From Tetrahymena elliotti 4EA (taxonomy: Eukaryota > Ciliophora > Oligohymenophorea > Hymenostomatida > Tetrahymenidae): a stretch of DNA of 64,000 nt. Shown here piece by piece: positions 10,937 to 21,822 of the stretch. Position 1 is the stretch's first letter. Every line of letters begins with the position of its first letter. The translations under genes were made by a program, and so were the position numbers. The notes under the pieces were generated by a model. It ran no database searches. It was not told the DNA's origin and worked only from the letters and a program-made list of their open reading frames with translations. Where the stretch lies: NCBI GenBank assembly GCA_000231825.2, contig JH720314.1, forward strand, positions 1,037,466 to 1,101,465, in the 5' to 3' direction.

Positions 10937-13547
10937 ATGGCAAATCGTGTAAATTACCTTTATTCTGATTACAAGGGATATGGCCTTTAACCAGGAATTT
11001 CTTTGACAGCATAAAAGAATGGTAAAATAAAATTATTTGATTAGATTAGAATCAACAATTTAACATTTATTTTTAAAAGGAGCAATCAGTTAAACATCTA
11101 ACTTTAACTATCAACCAGTGGCTAAAGAAAACATATCAACAGTTGGTCAAATTTCTAATTAGCCAATATACTAATAAATTTAGTACTCAACATAATCAGG
11201 TCGCACAGTTCAAAGAACTGCCTCACCTATGATTATATAACATCCTAATAGGTACACTGCAAATAATGCCAATTTAAGCACCTCTCCTAACACATCAAGT
11301 GCAACAAAATACTAGGTCCCTTCTTACTAAAATGGTAGTTTATCAAATAATTTTGCATTTTCTGCAGAAAAAAATGCTAATACTAATGGAACTGAAGGTT
11401 TATCTCGTTCTTCTGTTGGGACATCATACCTTTCCTCTTAAAATAATAATTAATTTAATAACAGTTAGGCTCTACGCTCCCCTTATGTTTCAAGCTTTAC
11501 TTCTAATTTAACATCTGCTTAAGTTAATGGAACCTCTAATCCTAATGGAGCATAAGCTGCCCATCATGGAAGATCAATTAGTGTGTTCTCAGGCTAAAAT
11601 TATACAACTCCATCTATAGCTCAAAGCTTATAACTAACAACAGGGGCCTAATCTAACTAATCCTCATCTACTAATTAATCTGGAGCCTCCACATTAGGTA
11701 GTGGAAATGTAACAAACTTAGGTAATAATAATTAGAGCACCTTTTCTACTGTTTATTCCTCATTGTCTGCAAACAATAAATCAGGACTAAATGGTGTGAA
11801 TGGCTAAGTAATTGGTGAAAGAAGCACTAGCTATACAGGAGGTAGTATATATCCCTCTATAAATGCTTAAAATAATGAGGATGTTTACTAGCAAAACAAT
11901 TAGCAGCCCTCAAATGAATAGCTTAATAGATCTGACTCTTTGTCTCCAAGTAAGCGTGTTACTTTTAATTTAGCTCGTAATACTTATACGGATATAGAGT
12001 AAATTGAAAAGCGCTTAAGTGAATCTACCAGATTAAGACCAGCTGATGAAGTTGAAGATAGTAGAGATAGAACCCCAACAGCAACCTTTGGCCATAACAA
12101 TATTTATGAAGATGATTTAAGTAAGAGATTTGATTAAGCTATTTTTAGAAGTGAAAGAATCATTTCTGATTGTCTACGCATAGGAAGAGAAGGTTAATAA
12201 TATAAAAATGCTTTGGAAAGCAGTATAGTAGTAAATGGATCTACTACTCCAACAGGACCAAAAATGATACGTAACCCAAGCAGAAGTAAAAGTCCTATAA
12301 AATCAAGTTTAAAGAGAACTTCAAGTTTTACAGGAAGTCCTTAAAAATCTGCAAACACCACTCCCAGTACTATTTAGGTTGTTTAGGATGGAAACATAGT
12401 AACCTCTTAAAATATTTAGAAGTTTAGTGATGCATTAGAAAATCCTCTTTCAAATTAAACAAATAAAATTATAAATAACATCCACACATCAACGGAAACA
12501 ATTTATTCTTCAAAATAAACTGCCTCACCTTATCTCTAGAGCAATTCTTCTTCAGAAAAGACTCCATCATAATCAATAGCAAGCAACACACCTTCAACTG
12601 TGATTTCATCTACCAATTCATCATAAATTTCAGTTCCATCATATTTAGCATAAACCTCATCTTTAAATAGTGAAAAGTAAGCACCTTTATAAAGCCAAAC
12701 AGCATATGTCTCTTCAACAGCAAAATAAGTTGGTCTTACAAGCACAGTAACTGATGAAAATCGCTTTGTTGCATCCTCATCCAGTGCTTCTAAATCTATC
12801 ACTTCTTCTAAGCCTTACAGTGCATAAGAAAATAATATTTCTTCAAGTGTATATTCTGTGACTTCAGCATATAACACTTCTTTATTATCTTCCACATAAG
12901 CTTCAAACCAATAAAAATCCACTTATTTATCTAAAAATTTAGCATCAAAAGAAAACGATGTTACTAATGCTCCAAGCTAAGGCAAAACTCTTTCACAATT
13001 GGAGTACACTTAAACAATTTTAAAAAAGAGTGAATCTGAAACTGTAGAGTAAACTCAAAATAAGTAAGATAAGTAAGCTGATGGAAAGAGATTAAGTTTG
13101 TAGCCAACAGCTGCTGGACCAAAACCTCGTTAAGGTATACTAAGATACTCAGATGGATCCAGATATGATGGTGAAATCCTTAATAATTAAAGACATGGTT
13201 ATGGTACTTTATTGAGCAGTGAATTCTAAGTCATTTACCAAGGAGATTGGTAAAATGACACTTACCATGGATAAGGTAAATTCTTCAACCCTATGTCAGA
13301 AAATCTTTTTGAAGAATATGAATTTAGTGATTTTGATGTTGCCTTGAGCCAATACTGGGAATCATATGAAGGAGAATTTTATGAAGGTAAATTAGATGGT
13401 TTTGGTACTTTAATGCTTACTAATGGTGAAAAGCTAGTAGGAAATTTCAAGAAAGGACGTATTTGTGGAAAAGGAACCTTTTACTGCAACAAGGGACCAG
13501 CTGTTACAGGTAATTGGGAAGACAATCGCTTAGTTGAAAAATTTTGA
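10937..13547 (+). CDS. Ser/Thr-rich protein with C-terminal MORN repeats
   Basis: Exon 1 is 10937-11021 and exon 2 is 11080-13547, joined in phase, giving 850 residues. The first ~700 residues are low complexity (Ser, Thr, Asn, Gln), probably disordered. Residues 320-324 (KRVTF, 11952-11966) match the RVxF docking motif for protein phosphatase 1. Around residues 430-460 Ser-Pro and Arg-Ser clusters (SRSKSPIKSSLKR, SSFTGSPQKS) look like kinase targets. The C-terminal ~150 residues hold MORN-type repeats (YSDGSRYDGEI, RHGYGTLL, YEGEFYEGKLDGFGTLML, GKGTFYCNKG) ending GNWEDNRLVEKF. It is probably a cortical or ciliary scaffold. The long opposite-strand frame at 12536-12802 is an antisense reading of the Ser-rich part. 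Confidence 0.85.
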
Positions 13548-14226
13548 GAGTAAAAGTAAATAGTTTAGGCTTTTAAAATAAAAATAGTAAAATAAATAGT
13601 TAAATAAAAGCTGAATGCGACTATGAAAGAAAGAAATATAACTTATATTGATAATAAATTATAAAGATATACATAAAAAATCTCACTAAAATTAAAAAAT
13701 TAAATCATTTAACACCCACCTACACACACATTCACAAAAAAATTTGTACATATTTTTATATTAAATATTTTTTATGCATTGTCTGATTTTGTTTGATAGA
13801 TAGAGATCAATTTTTAATTTACAAAAATATTTAACACATTATCTTAATACCTAAATAAATCTCAAATTTAGCTTGATTTATTTATTTGTTATTATTTTCT
13901 GTTTTTAAAGAAGATGATCCACTTTTTTTCATTTCAAATCAAGGCAAATTTATAAATTTATTTAGTATTTATCTCTGATAAAAAGATACAATTACATTTA
14001 TGTAGTGTATTTGTAATACTTTAATTAAAGTCAATTCTTAAAAGATTAGGTACACTTAATTTTTTTAAATTAGTCCTTGAAAATTATTTGTAATTATTAT
14101 TTTTATTGAGTTTTGCTTGGTTTATATTTTTATTGTATGTATATTAATGAGGTCTGGTATTAAGAAATTGTTATAAATTTTAAATTTGTTTATGTTAATA
14201 ATAATTTAGATTAATGTGTATGGTTT
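13548..14226. other. Convergent intergenic region
   Basis: AT-rich spacer between the 3' ends of the plus-strand MORN gene and the minus-strand coiled-coil gene; no gene seen. Confidence 0.6.
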
Positions 14227-17100
14227 TCAATCAAAATAATTATTTTAAAGTCTGGGTAAACTTCTGTTATTTTATATTCTTCTTGCTTAAAAGTTATTTG
14301 GTATTTAATTATATTATTATTATTATCCTGGAATAAATTCACCTGGTTAATAATTCTAATTGAATGAAGAATACTAATCAGATTGAGTGTTAAAAGATTA
14401 ATAATTATTCTAGACTTTATCGTGGTTTTGGGTTTTGTTTAAAAATTATTTAGGATCTTGGGAAAATTTATTTGGATTTGGTTTTATTAATTACTTTTAA
14501 CTTTCAACTCTTGTGCCATTATTACTTTATTAGCTTGAATTTTAAAAGCTATTGTTGTTTGTATTCCTTGAATTTAAATTAAAACGATTTGCTGTTGTTG
14601 CAGGACTTTTGGATCTTTTAGAGTTGTCTTATTATTTTAATGAGCCTTAAAATTTATTTTCTTTATCAAAGTTATAAAATTAATTTTATTCTTATTGCAT
14701 TTAATAATTTAGATTGTTGTCTTATTTTGTAAGGTTTGATTAATTATAATAATTAAATTGCTAATTATTTTACTATAACTAATTTACATTTTAATGAGCT
14801 ATTAACTGCTACATATGTCTTAATCTATCGTTTTGAGTTATCAAATTTTAGACTGCTAAAATAATCTCATGGTCATTTTAAAGTTTTAGCATTTTAAGTA
14901 ATATTCTAGTAGTACTTTAGTTCATTTAATCTTCTAATTTTAGCTTAATATATTAATTATATAACCATTTAAAATATTTCCAACAATCCTTGAGAGTGGG
15001 TTATTAGTTAAGCTCATTTTTGGCTATACTTTTAATCATGTCTTTGAAAACTTTTGCAAACTCTTTATACCTGCTATAATCCTTTTGTAATGATTCAACC
15101 TCTTTTAAAATTGTCCCATAATCTACAAATTCTTAATTTTCACTTTTACTTGAATTGCCATGATTTTATTTATTAACTTATTTTTCTTCCTTGCCAAATA
15201 TCTAGCTAATCCATATGCATGAATTTTCAGGTTAACAATAGTATTCTCCTTTTTCACCAAACAATCTTTGTATTAAATCTAACATATTTCTAGTTGCTTA
15301 ATCTATTTAAATTTCATAGTCTTACTTCTAATTTTCCAATTCTACATTGAGTCTTTATATTAATTGATCTTATTAATCAATAAAAACTTTTAATTTATGA
15401 TCTTATTTAATTTCTTTTAATTGGCCGTTTTCTTATTTTAAATGGTCTGCCTCTTGACACTTTAAGCAATACTCTTCTTTTAGATTTTCATATTACTTCA
15501 GGAGCTTTTCAGCCTTAGCAAGCAGGGATTAGTTATCTTTATCATCACTTTATAATTCATTAATTTTTTGATCTTTCTTCTTCAAAAGATCCTTAATTTC
15601 TTTCATTTCTAGTTGCAAAAGTTTTTAATTTTCTGTTTATTCTTCAAGTTGTTTTATCAAAAGAGTATTATTTTATTACAATTATATAATGTTATTTTTA
15701 TCTTTCTCATCTTTCTAATGTTATTAATTTTGTATTTACTTCTCTAGATCAGCAATTTTTTATGTCATTTTTAGCTTGTTATATTTTTCATCATCTAATT
15801 ATTTTGTTAATCTTGCTAATTCTTCTCTCTGTCTTTGCATTTTCATTTCCAGAAGATCAATTTCACTATTCTATCTACTTTATTATGTATCATCATTTTA
15901 AGAATCCTAATAGCTATTCTTTCTTATTTTATTTTCGCTAATATGTTGTAAGTTAATTTTGTGTTTAATATTAAATTCTTAAGATTATTTTTGAGTAGTA
16001 TCATTCTTATAATTTGTATGCAGAGTTTCATTTTCTTAATCTGAGTCTTCAAATTCTGAATCATTTTTATATTTAGAAAGTAATTAATTGTATTTTTTCT
16101 CTATCGAAGTAGAATTTTCTGCATTAGACCTTTCAGTGATTGGGATATTTTTTTTATTTGTTTTTAAGCTTGACATTGATTGATTTGTTTAATTTAAATT
16201 TTGAGTATTAGCATAACTTTAGTTTTTTTTAAGAAGTTCACATTCTTTTTATTTGCTTTCATAATTCAGCAAAAGTTCATTAAATTAAGATTTAATCTCA
16301 AAGAAAGATTTATCTCTACTCATTATTTTTTATTCCATAAGCTTATTTTTTTCCCTTTCTTGATCAAGTTATTATAGTAAATTATAAAAAGTGTCTTTTT
16401 TTAAGTCTTGCAAAGAATCTTCTAGTTCTTAATCTGATACACTTTTATCAACAAATGTACTTTATCCATTCTGATTAATTATATCTTATTTATTTTATAC
16501 TAAATGACTAATGATATCTTATTTAACTTGACATTAATTCAAGTATTTATTTTATATACTGTCCTTTTAAAATAAATACTCTTTCTTTTTGCTTTATCTT
16601 TACTCATTCTTCAAATTTTAATCATCACTATCATAAGATAAGCTTAAGTTATGACTTTCAATAAGATTATTCATTTATTTAAAAGTACTTTTTTTAATTG
16701 GTTATTCTTAAGAAAAGTCTTCAAAGTCGCTTGTTTGATCAAGACTGTGCTTCTTATTTTCATCATTTTCAAATTTAAAATTATCAATTTTGTAATTATC
16801 TTTCTTAAAATTTGAATGGTTATATTCAAAAGAATCATCACTTATCTCTGCTTAATTATGTTTTTTATCACTTGAATCAAAATCATCATCTGAGAATTTA
16901 CAATTTATCTTTATTTAATTTTTAATTTAACTTTCCCATTTTTATTTTTTTAGATCTAATTCTATGTCTTTTCTATTTTCAAGGCTACCTATACTTCCAT
17001 CTTTTGACCTCTTAGATAATGCATTAAATTAAGATGCTTTATTTGATTGAGGATCTTAGTGATATTCTGCTTCAGAGCTTTATTCAAGAATTTAATCCAT
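14227..17100 (-). CDS. Large coiled-coil protein with acidic N-terminus
   Basis: Intronless frame of 957 residues from ATG at 17100 (MDQILEQSSEAEYHQ) to TGA at 14227-14229. The N-terminal third is Asp/Ser/Asn-rich with clusters such as FSDDDFDSSDKK and LSLSYDSDDQN that look like CK2 targets. The middle (about residues 250-650) is long heptad-type coiled coil, for example LLQLEMKEIKDLLKKKDQ and QRQREELARLTKQLDDEK. A folded-looking patch follows (FAKVFKDMIKSIAKNEL, LKDCWKYFKWLY). The last ~200 residues are Asn/Gln-rich. No family recognised; a structural or cytoskeletal role is the likely guess. The ATG was chosen because the whole frame upstream of the acidic domain is open to it and coding character stops there. 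Confidence 0.85.
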
Positions 17101-17729
17101 TCAATTACAGCTTGAAAATACCTTTTTTACTTAAAATTTACTTTTTAATTTTACTGAATTTTGTAAATTTTGAAATAATCACAAACTTTTTCAAAAAATT
17201 ATTGATTTTAAATTTTTTTTGATATCAAATATTCTTATCTTTATTATAATTTTTAAACGAAAATCAATGTAAAATATTGTCCATTATTTATTTTTGAAAA
17301 TCTATTTAAATTTTTATAAATTTTGGAGCAAAAGATATAAATAATAATTGATCTATGTAAAATTTATATTTCTATTTTAATATAAGTAAAGATTTTTACA
17401 AAATAATATTGAAGGATATTATTGCAAATATAATGCGAATAACAATATGAATAAACCTTTAATCGAATTAACTGCATAAAGAATTAATTTTATTTTTATT
17501 GATATTTGTTAAAAATTATTTAAAATTCTTAATATAAGTATGTCTATGTTAAAAATTTTAGAAGTAAAGATAAAAATAATTTTGAAGGATATTTGAAAAT
17601 TGAAAATAATTGGTATAACTATATGAAGTGATGAATAGATCTTTAGAGATCTAATAAACTGCATTAAGAATTAATTTGTTTGAAATTTATTAGTATAATA
17701 GTAATTGTATATCCCTTAAAATTAGATTT
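17101..17729. other. Intergenic, AT-rich
   Basis: Spacer between the coiled-coil gene's upstream side and the desaturase 3' end, both minus strand. Nothing recognisable. Confidence 0.6.
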
Positions 17730-19548
17730 TCAATCTTCTTCTCCTAACTACTTTAAAAGATTATAATGTCCAACAAGAGCAGCCCAAAATGTTTTGTAGC
17801 TGAAATATCTAAATTTATTTGAAAAATGACTATTAATATTAATCCTATTTAAATTTTATTAGTTTTATACCTAACTTTATGTTCTTTGCAATAATCTTAT
17901 ACAATTTAACTAATTTCAGGTAGTCTAGTATGACTGTAACCAGGTACCAAATGATGTTCAATCTTTTTCGGAATATTTACAATTAATTAACTAATTTATA
18001 ATTTGCTTTGAAATTTACTTAAAAGTTAAGTCCTCCACAAAGATGAGTCCAAAATGGGCTATCTAAAGCGAAATTAGAAGAATTTTCAATTTATAAAATA
18101 CCCCAATTAGTACTGTTAATGCTATTGTTATCAATGAAAGCTGATTCGTCAGTCCAGTGATTAACAGCAAAGAAAAATGTGTATCCATAACTTTTATTTA
18201 CAATTTTTATTCATAAGTGAAGTTAATTTGATTAAAGAAAAATTACCTATGGGCAACCATGTATAAGAACCAGTAGGGGAAAGCATGAAGATACCCAAAT
18301 TAATAAGAGGTATATATAATTGTTGAACAATACCAAATAATTTTAACAATAGATTGTAAAATTATTTGTTTCTTTGGGCAGTGGCCTTGACGAGTAGGAT
18401 AGTTAGACATCCAATACATTTCATCAAAAGTTCCAAATAAATCACCAAAGTTGGCAAGTCCATAAACCAACCAAACATAATACTTTTAATATTTATGGAA
18501 AGAGCTTCTTTCTTACATACGATGTAAACGCAAAAGTGGGAAAGTTGTATCAAATGCTCTATCTAATTCATAGTGATTTACGCATCCATGATGGCCATAG
18601 TTATGGGAACGACGATAAATAACAGAAGAAGAGAAGGTAAGGTCAAGAGTATATCCAGCAAGTAAACTAATATACTTATTATTTGAAAAAGCAGCATGAT
18701 TACCATCGTGCATAATATTTACACCTACTTAAGCTGCGAAGAAACCAAACATCAAAGTGCTAATTAGATCACAACGAGTGAAGTACAAATAAATAGAGTA
18801 GAAATACATAACTAAAAGGAAAGCTGCCTTAGTGAATAATTTCCAGTCATTTTAACGTTTGGAGCGAGGGATTTTTTCTTCAATTTTTTTCTTCAAATTG
18901 ATGTAGAAGTTATCAGAGTACTAGTAAAAGCTTTCATAATCTTTAACTTCACCAATAAGATATTTTTCCTAAGCATTTTTCTCAATCATCCAGCTAGGGT
19001 GATAAGACTACCACATAAACGTGCATTCTCCACCAGCGCCATCTAATATAATTTCGCCACTAAAATTAAATAAATAAGTATTTAGAATTATTTCACATTA
19101 ATATGTATTTTATTGAAAAGTAACTCATCAGAATTAATTATATGATATTTGTAATCCTGAAAAAATTAACTAATGAATCTTAAAGATATTTTAATGTGTG
19201 ATAATATTAAACCGAGTTCTAGAAGAATCAATTAATTAATTTAATATAAATTTACCCTGGATGATGAGGGATAAGGGAAGTGACATCATAAACTTTACCA
19301 TCGATGACAACCCAGCAATCTTCTTTTCTATCATGCTTGATAATTTCAGGCCAAGTATAAACTTTGTAAGAAGAAGAAATCTTTTCACTTTTTTAGCTGT
19401 TGCTGCTGCTTGCTTAAACACTTTAGCTCTGCTTGATTTTTTTAATGGTTTCCTAGATTTCTTTTAAATTGGCAAATTTTAATTTTTTTGAAAAGGTCAG
19501 ATGATGCTTTGATGAAAAATAAAAAAAATAAATCTTCAGATTGTTAAA
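17730..19548 (-). CDS. Cytochrome b5-fused front-end fatty acid desaturase; first exon uncertain
   Basis: Front-end desaturases put double bonds between an existing one and the carboxyl end of acyl chains (delta-5/6/8 type), in the ER, with electrons from the fused cytochrome b5. Seen in order: the b5 haem domain (VYTWPEIIKHDRKEDCW, GKVYDVTSLIPHHPGGEI; the HPGG motif is split by an intron near 19257-19062); His box 1 HDGNH; box 2 region SHNYGHHGCVNH; box 3 QIEHHLVPGYSH; and the C-terminus FWAALVGHYNLLKQLGEED. Box 3 is assembled across the intron 18018-17963, its Gln being a TAA codon. The stop is TGA at 17730-17732. The N-terminal exon is open back to a TGA at 19549-19551 without any Met, so a further upstream exon must exist; a six-base exon ATGAAA at 19572-19567 is one weak candidate. 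Regiospecificity cannot be told. Confidence 0.9.
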
Positions 19549-19551
19549 TCA

Positions 19552-19967
19552 CTTAAATTTTTTCACTTTCATTAAAAGCAACTTTTTGTTCAATATGATT
19601 TAAATCAAAGATTTTTTAAAATTGTAAATTCACGCTTTATTTGCTTATTACCTGCTTTGATAAAATTTTGAGTTAGCTTTTTTAATAAAAATAGTTGTTT
19701 CTTACTCTTTAGAAAGAAGCAAGTTTATCTTTAATTTAAAGCAATCTATCTTTCTTGATTGGTTGAAAGTATTTAGAATTAATTAATAAAGAATCACTGT
19801 AACATATGAATAAATTATTTTAAGATACTTTCTAAAACCAAATAATGCGTTTATCTAGATTGTAGTTTTTCTTTCAGTTATTTTTTTAAAGCAGTTATAA
19901 TTGTCAACTCAAAATTAATATTATTATAACTGATTGACAGATATGTTTGATTGCAAATAATAAATTA
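19552..19967. other. Spacer that should contain the desaturase start
   Basis: AT-rich 416 bases between the channel-like gene stop and the desaturase reading frame. The only minus-strand ATG with a possible splice to the frame is at 19572. No other feature seen. Confidence 0.4.
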
Positions 19968-20819
19968 TCACTTCTTTTTTATTGACAACTTAGTGCGCAT
20001 TTGATATCTTTTTAGTTAGTTTTGCAAATAAAGGCAATAAATTTTTGAAAAGCGAAATATTATATTCAGTAGCTAATAAGACAGAGGTTTTTTATTTTTT
20101 ATGTTTTAAAATATCTAGTAATGGAAAACTGAAGATTTATTTTATCTGAAATTGAAGAAAGAAGCTGGCTTTAAATAAGTGCTAAAATATTTTAATAATT
20201 ATATACTTTTGGATTTCATAGACTTTTACTCTCTTATTGACAAAATCTCGCAGAGAAGTAAGAAAGAAAGACCAATAGAGCAAATTCTAATTTTGAGGTG
20301 ATCAGTTGAGAATGCATTGAGTTAATATTAACGCATGGTCAAAGGAACCTAAACAACCATAAGTGTTACGACAAGGACATTTAATATTTTCCAAATAAGA
20401 GGCTTCTTCCAAATGAAAATCTTGGGAAGTAAGTCGATTGTATAAAGCAACATTACACTAATTTCTAAACCCTTAAAGACGAGATTAATCATATGAACCT
20501 AGTTTTCATTTGTAACTGAATAGGTAGGGAAAGGCCATATTTCAAATGTTTCTTAGAATATCATTTATATGTTTGTAGGGAGATCAAGTACGAATTGAGT
20601 GAAAGGAGTGAAGAATGTTAGCAAATGAATTGAAATTAAGACAAACAGAGATTTACGAAAGTTTCTGTGAGAATGAATATCCAAAAGTTATTAGAAAGTA
20701 GATTTAGCTTCTGCTAAGGGATCGCACTATGTCTCTACATTCTTTAATTGCTACTTTTGCCCTTGCTATTTCTATATGTTAGCCTCAGAAGGAGAGTTTT
20801 AGGTAGACTTAGTTTTCAT
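19968..20819 (-). CDS. Voltage-sensor-like membrane protein resembling the first sensor of two-pore channels
   Basis: Open for 283 residues from ATG at 20819 (MKTKSTQNSPSEANIQ) to TGA at 19968-19970; an in-phase 48-base intron after ILSIR is likely. Four hydrophobic segments: residues 57-79 (LFVLISIHLLTFFTPF), 111-131 (INLVFKGLEISVMLLYTIDL), 143-160 (WKILNVLVVTLMVV) and 175-196 (LKIRICSIGLSFLLLCEIL, then SIR(D)). Spacing and the end ILSIRDTYLK recall S1-S4 of domain I of two-pore (TPC) cation channels, whose S4 ends ILSIRELRDTL. No S5, pore loop or second domain follows before the stop and the next gene. It may be a sensor-only protein or a truncated remnant; the C-terminal 80 residues are basic and unplaced. 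A plus-strand frame at 20615-20878 is antisense to it. Identity is inference; the membrane topology is visible. Confidence 0.6.
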
Positions 20820-21822
20820 ATATATAATATTATCTCTTACTCTATGCTATCGTAGAATATTAATTAAGTATTTATTGAAATTATTATAAAAATATAAAAC
20901 TGAGTAGGCGTATTAATTTATCTTTTGCTCTCTTAATTTACTTTAATTAGTAATATTAATATTGATTTATTTATTTTTTGATTGAGCCTACTATTATTCA
21001 AGATATTTTTTATAAATTCTAAATTTTAAATAAGTGAAAAGACTAAATTTTTTTTCAACTCCTCAGTTTATAACTTTTAACCACCACTCTAATTTAAATT
21101 AAAAATTAGTGGGAGTTGATTGCATAGCAAAAAATATTCTTTTATCACTTAACACTATTAACTATGAAGTTGTTCATTCTAATTTAAAAAAATTTGATAC
21201 CCTTTAATAATATTGATTTTTTTAATAAAAAATATTTGAAACAAAATATGACCCTAAATGTAACCCAATTATACTCTTTAAAATAATCCTCTGTGAAAAA
21301 ATAAATTTTATTATAGAATAAATAATTGAGTTTATTTCGTGAAAAATGAATCATAAAAAAATTCAAATTTAGTGGAAATATCTTTTGAATAATTATTTCT
21401 TTACAAGTTTGATTGGAATAATTTGAAAAGAAAGAAAGAAAGCAAGAAACTAAACAGAAAATTTAAATTTGATGTAAAAATTATTACTGCATAATAAAAA
21501 TTATTTAATAAAGTAAAGCTTAATATTAATCAACCAAAATAACTCTTAATAGAATTCAATTATTTATTTATTTTAAACAAAATACTTTTGCTTTTATTTT
21601 TCATTTTATTTACTAAACAAAGCAAGCAAGCAGCAAGCATAATAAAAATTTAATTAATTATCTTTCCATTTTAAAAGCATAAAACATAATAATATTATCA
21701 ATCAATTATTAATAATAATAACATAAGTATATAAGTTCAACATAATCAAATAGCACAAGTTATTAAAAACAAAATTAGTTATCGTACTAGCATTCAATTA
21801 CACTTTTAAAAAATTTATATTC
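20820..21822. other. Divergent intergenic region
   Basis: One kilobase between the channel-like gene (minus) and the prion-like gene (plus). AT-rich, with no recognisable element. Confidence 0.6.

Noticed and set aside
12536..12802. Minus-strand 88-codon frame rich in Asp/Glu
   Set aside because: Antisense image of a Ser/Thr-rich coding segment in the plus-strand MORN gene (TCA/TCT read backwards as acidic codons).
20615..20878. Plus-strand 87-codon frame beginning MLANELKLRQTE with hydrophobic stretch
   Set aside because: Exactly antisense to the N-terminal part of the minus-strand voltage-sensor-like gene, whose much longer frame and topology are better supported.
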